Shown: positions 1 through 8,575 of the stretch, piece after piece
Position numbering within the stretch: position 1 is the stretch's first letter
How the letters are laid out: every line of letters starts with the position of its first letter
Origin: Cuniculiplasma sp052315415
Lineage (GTDB): Archaea > Thermoplasmatota > Thermoplasmata > Thermoplasmatales > Thermoplasmataceae
Direction of reading: 5' to 3'
DNA length: 64,000 nucleotides
Assembly: GCA_052315415.1 (NCBI GenBank)
Contig: JBLSDH010000002.1
Span: 62,001-126,000, forward strand
Notes under the pieces: generated by a model
What the model saw: the letters and a program-made list of their open reading frames with translations, nothing else
Told to the model about the DNA's origin: nothing
Database searches by the model: none
Translations under genes and position numbers: made by a program

Positions 1-332
1 GGTATAATATCGTGAACTGTCAATATGGTATTCTTATCTCTTAAATTTAAGTAGTATAACAGTGGACTGGCTATATGGAATATACCATCCAAACCCATTA
101 TTTCATCTTCAATTTTCTTAAATTTCATATTTGTGAACATCAGTCTCAAAGCTTTTCTTAAAACACCTTCGTTTGATAGGTCAATTTTGATGTCAGAATA
201 TTCAGGAAATTCGTTCTTTGGATCAAATTTGATATGTATCAGTTTTGATCCATTGAATTGCCTCTTAATATTCTTTGCATAAAGTCCTAATCCGGTAAAT
301 TTTTTGGTATCTGTAATTATGTTTAGATTCAC
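1..332 (-). CDS. GT4-family glycosyltransferase, N-terminal part (cut by window edge)
   Basis: Open reading frame running off the left edge; about 110 N-terminal residues are visible. I choose GTG at 332 because AAGGTG sits directly upstream and the protein then opens with a beta strand (NLNIITD) and a glycine-containing loop (FTGLGLYAKNI). The visible part ends in TILTVHDIIP, the strand and HD motif typical of the N-terminal Rossmann domain of GT-B/GT4 enzymes, which transfer sugar from a nucleotide sugar to a cytosolic or membrane-facing acceptor. The catalytic C-terminal domain lies outside the window, so donor and acceptor are unknown. It is divergent from the ABC importer at 446 and may relate to the glycan genes at 8.6-20 kb. 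Confidence 0.7.
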   Translation of the reverse strand, partial: MNLNIITDTKKFTGLGLYAKNIKRQFNGSKLIHIKFDPKNEFPEYSDIKIDLSNEGVLRKALRLMFTNMKFKKIEDEIMGLDGIFHIASPLLYYLNLRDKNTILTVHDII

Positions 333-445
333 CACCTTGGATTCTTTGGAAATGTATTATTTTTTCCAAATTAAATATCAGAAGTGGAAGTTTTTTAATG
401 TTTAAATAATTGAAAAATATTTCATAAAAGTAAAAGTGATTTCAT

Positions 446-1399
446 ATGAAAAACAAGATTTTTGCAATTATTATTGTAGCAGCTCTCGTCATAATAGGCT
501 TACTCTCTTATAATGCGATTATTCAAAAGGGGCCAAATGATTCTGAACTTACAATATATTCCAAGAATTTAGATTCCTATCATTTTACTAGGATTGTAAG
601 CCTTGACCCTGCTGCTACGGCAATGTTATATGGACTTGGAGCTTATAAATATCTGGTTGGTGGCAATGTTTATGACTGTTACCCACAGATATACAATCTT
701 CCAAATGTTACAGATTATCCATCAATGGATATAGAAGAAATAGTGAACCTTTCCCCTCAACTGGTAATAGGATGTTATGATTACTCAGGTTCACAAATCT
801 CTCAGCTGAACTCCCTAGGGATTCATTTTATGTATCTTAATTCCGGAACTGGAACCAATATGACAGTTATAGAACAGCAGACAACCGCCCTGGGAATGAT
901 TACAGGAACAGAGAAGAACGCATCATTGATAAATGCTTGGATGAACAGTTCCATTCAGGTTTTCAATTCATTAAATATATCAAATCCCTATACAATGTTT
1001 TATGCACTCTATCCTGGTTCACACGGTACATGGACTGCTGGAAACAACACTTTTATGAATCAGATGTTCACTTTAGCTCATCTTAAAAATATTGCCATAA
1101 ACCAGTCTGGTTTTTATGAAATTTCAAATGAAGTTGTATTAAATTCAACACCACAGGTTCTCCTTCTTGATCAGTATTTTAACAAAAGCCTTGTAAATAC
1201 CATACCATTTGACCAAACTCCGGCATATAAGAACGGAAAAATATATTCAATCTTTAATGATAATTTCTTTCAGGAACCAGATTTCAGAGACATTTATGGT
1301 ATTAAATGGCTTATTAAAACAGTTTACAACATAAATGTTACTTTGCCAGCGTTTCCCATAAATTTACAGTATCCGCCTTATCCACTGTGCTGTGAGTGA
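446..1399 (+). CDS. ABC-importer substrate-binding protein, BtuF/FecB type
   Basis: 317 aa. A hydrophobic segment at residues 4-23 with no lipobox cysteine implies a signal anchor holding the protein on the outer face of the membrane. The rest follows the class III binding-protein pattern: a first lobe starting RIVSLDPAATAMLYGLGA, then the (D)xEEIVNLSPQLVIG strand, a long helix, and a second lobe. Such proteins deliver cobalamin, haem or ferric siderophores to FecCD-type permeases. GTGAT about 5 nt upstream of ATG 446 is a plausible Shine-Dalgarno, and an AT-rich box lies near 400-410. It overlaps the permease gene by 8 nt, so the three importer genes form one operon. The substrate cannot be read from sequence; corrinoid or iron chelate is likely. 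Confidence 0.85.
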   Translation: MKNKIFAIIIVAALVIIGLLSYNAIIQKGPNDSELTIYSKNLDSYHFTRIVSLDPAATAMLYGLGAYKYLVGGNVYDCYPQIYNLPNVTDYPSMDIEEIVNLSPQLVIGCYDYSGSQISQLNSLGIHFMYLNSGTGTNMTVIEQQTTALGMITGTEKNASLINAWMNSSIQVFNSLNISNPYTMFYALYPGSHGTWTAGNNTFMNQMFTLAHLKNIAINQSGFYEISNEVVLNSTPQVLLLDQYFNKSLVNTIPFDQTPAYKNGKIYSIFNDNFFQEPDFRDIYGIKWLIKTVYNINVTLPAFPINLQYPPYPLCCE

Positions 1400-2471
1400 A
1401 AACCATATGTATAGATTCAAACTTCAAAACATTGGTAATATCATATATGTTAAAAGGAGGATATTTTACTATGCTATTTCTTCAATAATTTTTATTGCTT
1501 CTTTTTTTTATTCTCTAATGGTTAATTCAATACATATTTCATATATGACAGTAATTCATATCCTTCAGGATCAGATATTCAGAACCCAATATTCCATTCC
1601 AAGTAAAACCTATGAAATCATAACCATTCTTAAGGAGCCGGAGGTCATAGGGGCTGCGGCAGTTGGAGCATCTCTAGCAATTGGTGGAGCTGTTGTACAG
1701 AGCATTTTCAGAAATCCAATATCTGAGCCTTACATTATCGGAATTTCAGGGGGAGCAACTCTTGGTGCAGTAATTGCAATAGTATTCGGTGAATATATTT
1801 TTGGAGCCTTCTCTCTTCAGATTTTTGCTTTTATATTTTCCCTAATTACAGTTTCCATGGTTTACGGAGCTTCCATGAGATCTGGAAGGGCCCCGCCAAC
1901 TGTGATGTTGCTAACTGGAATAGCAATATCACTTTTTGTTACTTCACTTGTTGCACTCCTTCTTTATTCAAATCCTAATTACGAAAACGAAGTATTTTAC
2001 TGGCTGCTTGGATCCTTGCAAGGTATAAGCTGGCAGGAAGATTTAGTTATCGTTCCCCTTGTTTTTTTTACAAGTATTATCTTTATGTATATGTACAGAG
2101 AATTGAACGCTCTGCAAATGGGTGATGTATATGCTAGAAGTATAGGAATAAATACAGAGAGATCCAAAGCAATTTTTCTAATATTGACAACAGTTTCAGT
2201 TTCTGCTGTTGTATCCATAAGCGGTCTAATAGGTTTTGTAGGGTTGATTTTTCCTCACGTTTCAAGGCTTATTTTCGGTGGATCCAACAAGCATGTTCTT
2301 CCAGCCTCTGCAGTTCTTGGGGCATCTTTTTTAATGCTGGCAAACGATGCTGCCCATATTGTAATCATTGGTGAGGTAATACCCATAGGAATAATTACAG
2401 GTATAGTTGGTGTACCCGTATTCATGGCCTTGATGATAAAAACCAGTAAGAATGGTTACTATGCCTCTTGA
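1392..2471 (+). CDS. ABC-importer permease, FecCD/BtuC family
   Basis: 359 aa polytopic protein with about 9-10 membrane segments. Family hallmarks are visible: a GASLAIGGAVVQSIFRNPISEP segment followed by GISGGATLGAV, and near the C-terminus SGLIGFVGLIFPHVSRLIFG with the cytoplasmic coupling helix. It forms the homodimeric channel for cobalamin, haem or siderophore uptake. The start is GTG 1392, overlapping the binding-protein gene by 8 nt; ATG 1407 is a possible alternative that would shorten the cytoplasmic N-terminus. Tight overlaps on both sides show translational coupling with the binding protein and ATPase. Confidence 0.9.
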   Translation: MSENHMYRFKLQNIGNIIYVKRRIFYYAISSIIFIASFFYSLMVNSIHISYMTVIHILQDQIFRTQYSIPSKTYEIITILKEPEVIGAAAVGASLAIGGAVVQSIFRNPISEPYIIGISGGATLGAVIAIVFGEYIFGAFSLQIFAFIFSLITVSMVYGASMRSGRAPPTVMLLTGIAISLFVTSLVALLLYSNPNYENEVFYWLLGSLQGISWQEDLVIVPLVFFTSIIFMYMYRELNALQMGDVYARSIGINTERSKAIFLILTTVSVSAVVSISGLIGFVGLIFPHVSRLIFGGSNKHVLPASAVLGASFLMLANDAAHIVIIGEVIPIGIITGIVGVPVFMALMIKTSKNGYYAS

Positions 2472-3195
2472 GATAATTAATTATAAGATAAAGAGACCTT
2501 CTTTTGAAATAGGCCCCATTAATCTTAAAATGGAGCCGGGTACGGTAACTGTAATATGCGGAAAAAACGGATCTGGAAAGTCATCTATACTTAGCTCTGT
2601 TTTTGGCTTTCCAAAACGAGTTTCCGGAGACATTTTAATTAACGGGGAAAGCATATTCAAGATGAATTCACGATTGCTGAGCAGGAAAATATCATTGGTT
2701 CAGCAGGAGTTTCCAATTCCACTTGATTTCACGGTGAATGATATTCTTGAGTTATCCACATATGGGGGAAATAATGAGAAAATAACAAAATTGGAGGCGT
2801 TGGAAATGTGTGGAGTTGAGGATTTTTTGAACAGGGATTTTCTTACTCTCAGTGGTGGTGAAAAAAGAATGGTGATGATAGCCGCTTCAATATATCAGAA
2901 TTCAGATTACATGTTTCTGGATGAGCCTGTTTCTTATCTGGATCCAGACAAGATATCTCTTTTATTCAGGATAATTTTAAAAATGAAAGAGAAAGGAAAG
3001 GGTATACTTATGGTACTTCAGGATGTGAATCAAGCATGGGGAATAGCCGATAATGTTATACTCATGAAGAGGGGAGTTGTTTTGTATAATGGGAGAAAGG
3101 ATGAAGTGCTAAAAGAAGAAAATCTTTCCACAGTTTATGATGGGAAATTCATGTCATACGATTCTCCAGAAGGAAAAAGATTTTTTATTGTTTAA
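2452..3195 (+). CDS. ABC-importer ATPase, BtuD/FecE type
   Basis: 247 aa ABC ATPase that energises the importer from the cytoplasmic face. Visible motifs: Walker A GKNGSGKS (about residues 37-44), Q-loop VQQEF, signature LSGGE (133-137), Walker B FLDEP with catalytic Glu about 158, D-loop SYLDP, and a QD in place of the usual switch His (MVLQDVN, where family members mostly have LHD). The His-to-Gln change may lower hydrolysis and deserves a check. The gene overlaps the permease by 20 nt if ATG 2452 is used; ATG 2461 is an alternative. Its 3' end overlaps the convergent toprim gene by 11 nt. Confidence 0.88.
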   Translation: MVTMPLEIINYKIKRPSFEIGPINLKMEPGTVTVICGKNGSGKSSILSSVFGFPKRVSGDILINGESIFKMNSRLLSRKISLVQQEFPIPLDFTVNDILELSTYGGNNEKITKLEALEMCGVEDFLNRDFLTLSGGEKRMVMIAASIYQNSDYMFLDEPVSYLDPDKISLLFRIILKMKEKGKGILMVLQDVNQAWGIADNVILMKRGVVLYNGRKDEVLKEENLSTVYDGKFMSYDSPEGKRFFIV

Positions 3196-3538
3196 GACCA
3201 TATTTTTCAATTTCCTGACTTATGAGGAAAGGCAAATCTTCAACACTTTTTATTTTATAATTTCTAAATATGTATCTCCATAAGATGTCATCAACGTTAC
3301 ATCCATCCCCTTCAAGAAAAATTTTCATTTTATCATGTATCTGCTTTCCTTTTCTGTCAAAATCTGTTAACAGTATGACTGTTTTAAATTTTTCAGATAT
3401 CAAAATTGATAAATTGCCCAGGGGTATTCCAGTATTTATTTTGAATAAAGGGTTTTGTAAACCTATTTTCTTAAGGGTTTCAACATCATGATCCCCTTCA
3501 ACTATTATAGGAATTTTATCATTTGATTGAATCACCAA
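3185..3538 (-). CDS. Small toprim-domain protein
   Basis: 117 aa. The whole protein is close to one toprim domain: the conserved Glu is in IIVEGDHD near the N-terminus and the DxD motif is in ILLTDFDRKGKQ. Toprim domains bind Mg2+ and catalyse phosphotransfer or DNA cleavage in DnaG primases, topoisomerases, OLD nucleases and RNase M5; short archaeal versions have mostly unassigned roles. It lies 26 nt downstream of the Lhr helicase on the same strand and is probably cotranscribed, suggesting nucleic-acid processing. The start is TTG 3538 or GTG 3535. Confidence 0.75.
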   Translation of the reverse strand: MVIQSNDKIPIIVEGDHDVETLKKIGLQNPLFKINTGIPLGNLSILISEKFKTVILLTDFDRKGKQIHDKMKIFLEGDGCNVDDILWRYIFRNYKIKSVEDLPFLISQEIEKYGLKQ

Positions 3539-3564
3539 AATTTTCCTTATAAGTTCGGATTCCT

Positions 3565-6300
3565 TCAGTCCCAGTACCTCCTGTTTTTTGCATAATCGTT
3601 TTCAGATTTTATTATTTCCAGAATTAGATCATCTTCATTGAAATATCTCACCTGCAGTAGTCTGCTGGCAGTTTCGGGGCCTACACCTCTGGCTGCCAGA
3701 GCAATCAAAGCTTCTCTTCCCCTCTCCTTGTAAAGATAGGCAGACTTCATAAGACTTTTTTTCTCCCTTTCTGAAATTCTATTTGAATCCAGAAGTTTTA
3801 GTGTCCCATCCCTTTGATATGGAGAAAGCACTGCCAAAAAGATATTTCCACAATTAAGGCATTTCATACTATTCTGATTTTTCACCCTATCTGTTTTAGT
3901 CCAGTGGCACTTCATACAAAGAAGTGTTATTTCCTCATTAAGAAGCCTCTCCCTTACTGAATCTATTATGGCCTTTGTTGGCTTAATGGGATTTATTCTT
4001 TCTGAAAAATGTGTAAGAAAATATTCAGATCCCTCACTGAAATGATCATATTTCTCTATCTTAATATCATTGATTGAAAGAATGAATGATCTAACTGCTT
4101 CAATATCCATATAATCGTATATCATTTTATTTATAGAATCCTCAAAAAGCACTGAATTCTCATATGATTCGATTATCTTCTCAAATCTCACTCTGGAGAG
4201 ATCAGCATCTGGTTTTATAATTCCAAATTTTCTTACCTCATAAAGGAATATTCCACTAAAGAATCTTGATCTTCTGGCGTTTTTTAAAATTATATCCAAA
4301 ACAAGTTCTGGATTTATCTGCCTTATTATGGATTCTATTTCGGAGGGAGACATCCTTCTTGAAACTCTAAAATATATGTGATATGGGGAATAATCTGCCT
4401 CTACACTTTCATTTGTTATAGATGATAAAATAGAAGACAATATTTGAGACATTGTGAAATTGCCTTTTGTTCCCAGAAGTATTTGAATGATGATTTCTGA
4501 ATTCTGCACCTCAATTATTATCCTGTCTTTCTCTGCAAGTCGCTTATTATACCAATTGGTCAGTAAATCTGCTGATTTTTTTTCCACGAAATCTCCAATG
4601 AACTTCAATTTTCTATTTTGTGAGACCCTATCAACAACATCCATAAGCACAGGGATGTCCTCTCCGGTCCATTTTGGAGCAAGTGCAGCAGTTGGAAAAG
4701 GTTCAACATAAATTCTCTCTTCTTCAATCTTCATAACTCTCCATGTTGAACCTTTAATGACGAAATATGATCCGGGGGAAATTTCATTAACAACATACTT
4801 TTCATCAAGCGTTCCAACAAATTTCCTATTTATTGAGTCAATTACACGGTAATTTTTTTCACTTGGAATCATAGAAATGTTTGATATGAAATAATCAAGA
4901 GAAGCAGCTGATCTGAAGATCCTTTCACCATCAAACCTTATTTTCCTGCTGTCATTGAGAAAATTTAAAATCTCATTGAATTTCTGTAAATTAAGAAATC
5001 TACCACAATATGCATTTTTAATAGTTTGAAAAAGTGTTTTCAGTTCAATGACCTTCCAAATTCTTGTTTCAAGCATGATTTGATTTACAACTGTTGCAAT
5101 TGATTTTTTACTTATACTAACTGGTTCCAGGCTCTCTGCTTTTACCTGTGATATGATTGCCATTGCCTCTTCAAGTTCAATTACATCTGTGCATATTATA
5201 ACGCCCTTTGATTTTTTATATATTGAATGCCCAGATCTTCCAATTCTCTGTACAAGTTTGTTTATCTGCCTTGGGGAATTAAACTGAATCACAAGATCTG
5301 CTGTTCCTATATCTATTCCAAGTTCCAACGAGGAAGTGGCAATCAGTGCCTTAATCTCACCCTTCTTGAATTTTTGCTCCGCATCCTCCCTCGTTTCCCT
5401 GGATAAGGACCCATGATGTACGAGCACTGGGATATCACCATAGTATAGTTTCATTCTGAATGCAAGATCCTCTGCAACACTTCTGGTATTTACGAACACG
5501 ATAGTACCCCTCTCATTCATAATGTACTCGTAAATCCTTTTAACTGCACCAGCATAGTGAGAATCACATGCCATTTTGTTTGCAATTTCATCAGGTGCAC
5601 TATCTGGTATCTCAATTGTAAATTCCATATCTTTGTGAAGACCCGTTTTAACAATTTCAACCTGTCCATTTGGATTCAAAAAAGATGCAATTTCAGATGG
5701 ATTTCCTACTGTGGCCGATAATCCTAGCCTTTGAAAATTCGGTGCGATTTCTTTTAATCGTTCAAGAGCTATGGAAAGCTGTGCACCTCGCTCATTCTGT
5801 GCCAATTCATGAAGTTCGTCCACAATCACCCATCTTAAGTTTTTCAGCTTACTCCTTAACTTATTAGAATTTAACAAAATTTGAAGGGACTCAGGGGTTG
5901 TTATTATTATGTGTGCAGGATTTTCCATTATTTTTTTTCTTTCTGATATTGATATATCACTGTGCCTTACCTGAACCCTTATTGATAACTCCCTACCATA
6001 GGATTCAATTCTGGAAAACATATCCCTGTTAAGAGCGCGAAGCGGCGTAATGTAAAGACAGGCAACTGATTCTGCCTCCTCTTCCAGTATTCTGCTGAAA
6101 ATTGGGAATATAACTGCCTCAGTTTTGCCGCTTCCAGTTGGAGAAATGAGTATAGCATCCCTACCAGAAAATACAACTGGGGCAAATAATTCTTGGGCCT
6201 CAGTCATCTCTTCATATTTTAACTTTTTAAAAAGATTAACCATCCTTGGAGAAAAACCTTTAGTGTCAATAAAAATTTTTTTAGAATTCATATTTCTCAA
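3565..6300 (-). CDS. lhr: Lhr-type superfamily 2 ATP-dependent helicase with C-terminal zinc ribbon
   Basis: 911 aa cytosolic DNA/RNA helicase. Domains in order: RecA1 with PTGSGKT (about 54-60) and DELH box (161-164); SAT motif III (LSATVGN); RecA2 with SRETRED, SSLELGIDIG and motif VI QRIGRSGHS; then the Lhr-core winged helix and beta-barrel region (SPGSYFVIKGSTWRV). A CMKC...CLNC zinc ribbon and a helix-hairpin-like end (ALAARGVGPETASRLLQVRY) complete it. Lhr-core proteins act in DNA repair and branched-substrate unwinding. The start is ATG 6300 or ATG 6291; the former is 3 nt after the stop of the acidic mini-ORF, implying coupling. Length fits archaeal Lhr2-like proteins. Confidence 0.92.
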   Translation of the reverse strand: MRNMNSKKIFIDTKGFSPRMVNLFKKLKYEEMTEAQELFAPVVFSGRDAILISPTGSGKTEAVIFPIFSRILEEEAESVACLYITPLRALNRDMFSRIESYGRELSIRVQVRHSDISISERKKIMENPAHIIITTPESLQILLNSNKLRSKLKNLRWVIVDELHELAQNERGAQLSIALERLKEIAPNFQRLGLSATVGNPSEIASFLNPNGQVEIVKTGLHKDMEFTIEIPDSAPDEIANKMACDSHYAGAVKRIYEYIMNERGTIVFVNTRSVAEDLAFRMKLYYGDIPVLVHHGSLSRETREDAEQKFKKGEIKALIATSSLELGIDIGTADLVIQFNSPRQINKLVQRIGRSGHSIYKKSKGVIICTDVIELEEAMAIISQVKAESLEPVSISKKSIATVVNQIMLETRIWKVIELKTLFQTIKNAYCGRFLNLQKFNEILNFLNDSRKIRFDGERIFRSAASLDYFISNISMIPSEKNYRVIDSINRKFVGTLDEKYVVNEISPGSYFVIKGSTWRVMKIEEERIYVEPFPTAALAPKWTGEDIPVLMDVVDRVSQNRKLKFIGDFVEKKSADLLTNWYNKRLAEKDRIIIEVQNSEIIIQILLGTKGNFTMSQILSSILSSITNESVEADYSPYHIYFRVSRRMSPSEIESIIRQINPELVLDIILKNARRSRFFSGIFLYEVRKFGIIKPDADLSRVRFEKIIESYENSVLFEDSINKMIYDYMDIEAVRSFILSINDIKIEKYDHFSEGSEYFLTHFSERINPIKPTKAIIDSVRERLLNEEITLLCMKCHWTKTDRVKNQNSMKCLNCGNIFLAVLSPYQRDGTLKLLDSNRISEREKKSLMKSAYLYKERGREALIALAARGVGPETASRLLQVRYFNEDDLILEIIKSENDYAKNRRYWD

Positions 6301-6303
6301 CTT

Positions 6304-6369
6304 TTAATCATCATCATCGTCATCTTCATCATCATCGTCATCTTCTGAAAACTTATTGAAGAAGGACAT
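6304..6369 (-). CDS. 21-aa acidic micro-ORF leading the lhr transcript
   Basis: ATG 6369 to TAA 6304-6306 encodes 21 residues: MSFFNKFSE followed by twelve residues that are all Asp except one Glu. A strong Shine-Dalgarno (GAGGTGA) sits 5 nt before the ATG, better than most in this window, and the stop is 3 nt from the lhr start. It is either a real acidic micropeptide (for example a charged partner of a nucleic-acid enzyme) or a translated leader coupling expression of lhr. No family recognised. The GAT/GAC repeats could also arise by slippage, but the strong ribosome site argues for translation. Confidence 0.5.
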   Translation of the reverse strand: MSFFNKFSEDDDDDEDDDDDD

Positions 6370-6373
6370 TTTT

Positions 6374-6380
6374 TCACCTC
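6374..6380 (-). promoter_or_regulatory. Shine-Dalgarno of the acidic micro-ORF
   Basis: The minus strand reads GAGGTGA, 4-5 nt before ATG 6369, matching the archaeal 16S anti-SD. Many upstream-gene starts here lack an SD, so this leadered, strong site is notable. An AT-rich TATA-like stretch lies further upstream near 6400-6412. Confidence 0.6.
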
Positions 6381-6570
6381 GAAATACTTAAATAATTTTG
6401 GTATAAATATTTTATTAAAAATTTTCTTCCTAATTTTACAAATTATTGATTTATTATTTTTATTTTAGTGCGCAACTTGTAAAATCTTTTTAAACACTTT
6501 TTTTATAAGAAAAAATATGCAAACATGAATAATATATTTCCTTTGAATTTCCATCGGTATAATTATAATA

Positions 6571-6578
6571 TTAAATAA
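6571..6578 (+). promoter_or_regulatory. Likely TATA box for glycerate 2-kinase
   Basis: TTAAATAA lies about 25 nt before the GTG at 6598, with no SD between. This spacing fits a leaderless archaeal transcript starting at or next to the GTG. The rest of the 6381-6597 spacer is AT-rich and holds no gene I can support. Confidence 0.45.
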
Positions 6579-6597
6579 AGAGAATTAATAAAGTTTT

Positions 6598-7767
6598 GTG
6601 AATACAGATGAGATCTCCCTTGAAATAATTTCTAATTTAAAAAAAATAATAAAGGATTTGTCACCTGAAAATTTAGTTGCGTCAGAAGCCAATGCAATTA
6701 GAGAATTCTTTAATGATGGCTCCGTGACCGTTTTTTCTCTTGGAAAAGCCGCTGAAACAATGATGAGAGGAATTGACAATAAATTTCATTTTAATTTTGA
6801 CAAGAAAATTTGCATTACCAACGAAATTTCTGCCGGCTCACCCTGTTTCAAGGGTAATCACCCTGTGCCAGATAAGGAAACTTTTGAATCCAGTATCCAG
6901 ATACTTAACATGCTTAGGGAGGATAGTAATGAAAATCTGTTGGTTTTGCTCTCAGGAGGTAGTTCATCAATATTTGAGGTCCCTGAAGATAATTATTCTC
7001 ATGAATATGTAAATAGGAGATATAAGGAACTTTTATACAGCGGTTTGTCAATTGAGGAAATTAATCTTTTAAGGGGAAAAATATCAAAAATAAAATTGGG
7101 AAAAATTTTGAAAATTATAAATTATAAGAAAATATATGAATTAATTATTTCAGATGTCCCATCGGATAATCCATATTTTGTTGGTTCAAACCCGTTTTTA
7201 CCTGAATTAAAAATTGATAAGTTACCTATTAAATATGAAAATTCTTTAATAAGCTATAAAATAATATTAAACGGTAGAATATTTTCAGAAAATTTAAGGA
7301 GAAGGTTCTCAAATTACAATACTGTTGATCTTGAGAATATTCTTAAAGGGGACGTTTATTCCTGTTCCAATAATATTGTTTCAAAGGTGAGAAAAATTTA
7401 TTCGGAATTGAAAAAACCATTTTTCTTTACTGGCTATGGGGAAACAGCTTCTAAGGTTACTGGTGACGGAATGGGGGGAAGGAACTGTATGCTCTCATTC
7501 TTAATAATGAAAGAATTCAATAACAATGAAATTTTTTCCGTCATATCTTTCGCAAGTGATGGCCAGGATGGAAACAGTGGCCTTGCGGGCGCTATTGTAA
7601 ATACGAACATTAAAAAAATGATAGATGTCAATGAGATTGATAAAGAAATTTTGAATAGCAACACAGGGGGATTGGCCATTAAATATAATATAGGTTTGGA
7701 TACGGGGCCAACAGGTAATAACGTTTCTGATATACTAATTGGATTTTATGGCGGTGAAACAACATGA
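6598..7767 (+). CDS. Glycerate 2-kinase (MOFRL/DUF4147 family)
   Basis: 389 aa. The family pattern is clear: FSLGKAAETM near residues 45-55, a GNHPVPDKET segment, LLVLLSGGSSSIFEVPE, LRGKISKIKLGKIL, and the C-terminal MOFRL part with FFTGYGETASKVTGDGMGGRNC and FASDGQDGNSGLAGAIV. It phosphorylates D-glycerate at C2, giving 2-phosphoglycerate, the closing step of the non-phosphorylative Entner-Doudoroff route used by Thermoplasmatales. GTG 6598 is the start, probably leaderless. Its last codons overlap the trmI start by 4 nt (ATGA), so the two are cotranscribed although functionally unrelated. Confidence 0.9.
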   Translation: MNTDEISLEIISNLKKIIKDLSPENLVASEANAIREFFNDGSVTVFSLGKAAETMMRGIDNKFHFNFDKKICITNEISAGSPCFKGNHPVPDKETFESSIQILNMLREDSNENLLVLLSGGSSSIFEVPEDNYSHEYVNRRYKELLYSGLSIEEINLLRGKISKIKLGKILKIINYKKIYELIISDVPSDNPYFVGSNPFLPELKIDKLPIKYENSLISYKIILNGRIFSENLRRRFSNYNTVDLENILKGDVYSCSNNIVSKVRKIYSELKKPFFFTGYGETASKVTGDGMGGRNCMLSFLIMKEFNNNEIFSVISFASDGQDGNSGLAGAIVNTNIKKMIDVNEIDKEILNSNTGGLAIKYNIGLDTGPTGNNVSDILIGFYGGETT

Positions 7768-8516
7768 TATTAATGGGAAATAATGAAAGTTATTACATAG
7801 ATGAAAAAAACAATATTTTATACAATGGAAAGAAAAAGTATCAGATCACAAAGAATATAATCTTAAGACAAGGTGATTTAATAAGAATGTTTGGACAGGA
7901 ATTTTTGGTTGTAAAAGAAACACCATATAATATAAAAGATACTATGAAAAGGGGGGCTCAAATAATACAGCCTGAGACAGCCTCACTAATGGTTGCATTG
8001 AGTGGTATCAAATATGGATCTAGAGTTCTGGAGAGTGGAACAGGGTCAGGGCTTTTAACCTCTTTTATTTTGAATGCCATTGAAATAACTGAAAACTTTA
8101 CTGGTGTTGAAATAAACATTCAGAATATCATTATCACACAAGATAATGTATTTAGGGCGACAGGGAAAACCCCCAAAATTTTAAATGAAAATTTTTTTGA
8201 ACTTGAAAACTTTAAAACAAAATATGATGCCATATTTCTTGATCTGCCTGAACCATGGAAAAATATTGAATTTTTAAGATCAAATACTGTTAATGGTGGT
8301 TCCATAATAACGTATTTACCGACCTTTGATCAGGTAGAAAAGACGGTAAGTGAGATGACTGACTATGGTTTCAAACACATGGAAAGTTTTTGGATTTCTA
8401 AAACAGGTCTAATTGTAAGACAAGGTTCTACAAGGCCAGAGAATTTCAATTTAACATATTCAGGTACTGTTTCTCATTTCATTAAATCAGTAAATACATC
8501 AGTTGATATTGAATGA
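7764..8516 (+). CDS. trmI: tRNA (adenine-N1)-methyltransferase TrmI
   Basis: 250 aa class I SAM-dependent methyltransferase. The N-terminal small beta domain is followed by the TrmI signature GAQIIQPETASLMVAL and the SAM loop VLESGTGSGLLTSF; FLDLPEPWKNIEF supplies the DxPxPW-type catalytic motif. The archaeal enzyme methylates A57/A58 in the tRNA T-loop. Translation is coupled to glycerate 2-kinase through an ATGA overlap. An in-frame ATG at 7773 is an alternative start. Confidence 0.92.
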   Translation: MILMGNNESYYIDEKNNILYNGKKKYQITKNIILRQGDLIRMFGQEFLVVKETPYNIKDTMKRGAQIIQPETASLMVALSGIKYGSRVLESGTGSGLLTSFILNAIEITENFTGVEINIQNIIITQDNVFRATGKTPKILNENFFELENFKTKYDAIFLDLPEPWKNIEFLRSNTVNGGSIITYLPTFDQVEKTVSEMTDYGFKHMESFWISKTGLIVRQGSTRPENFNLTYSGTVSHFIKSVNTSVDIE

Positions 8517-8575
8517 CATAAAATTTAGAAAATTATGCATAAACATTTTATTTTTATATATAATATAGTTTAACA

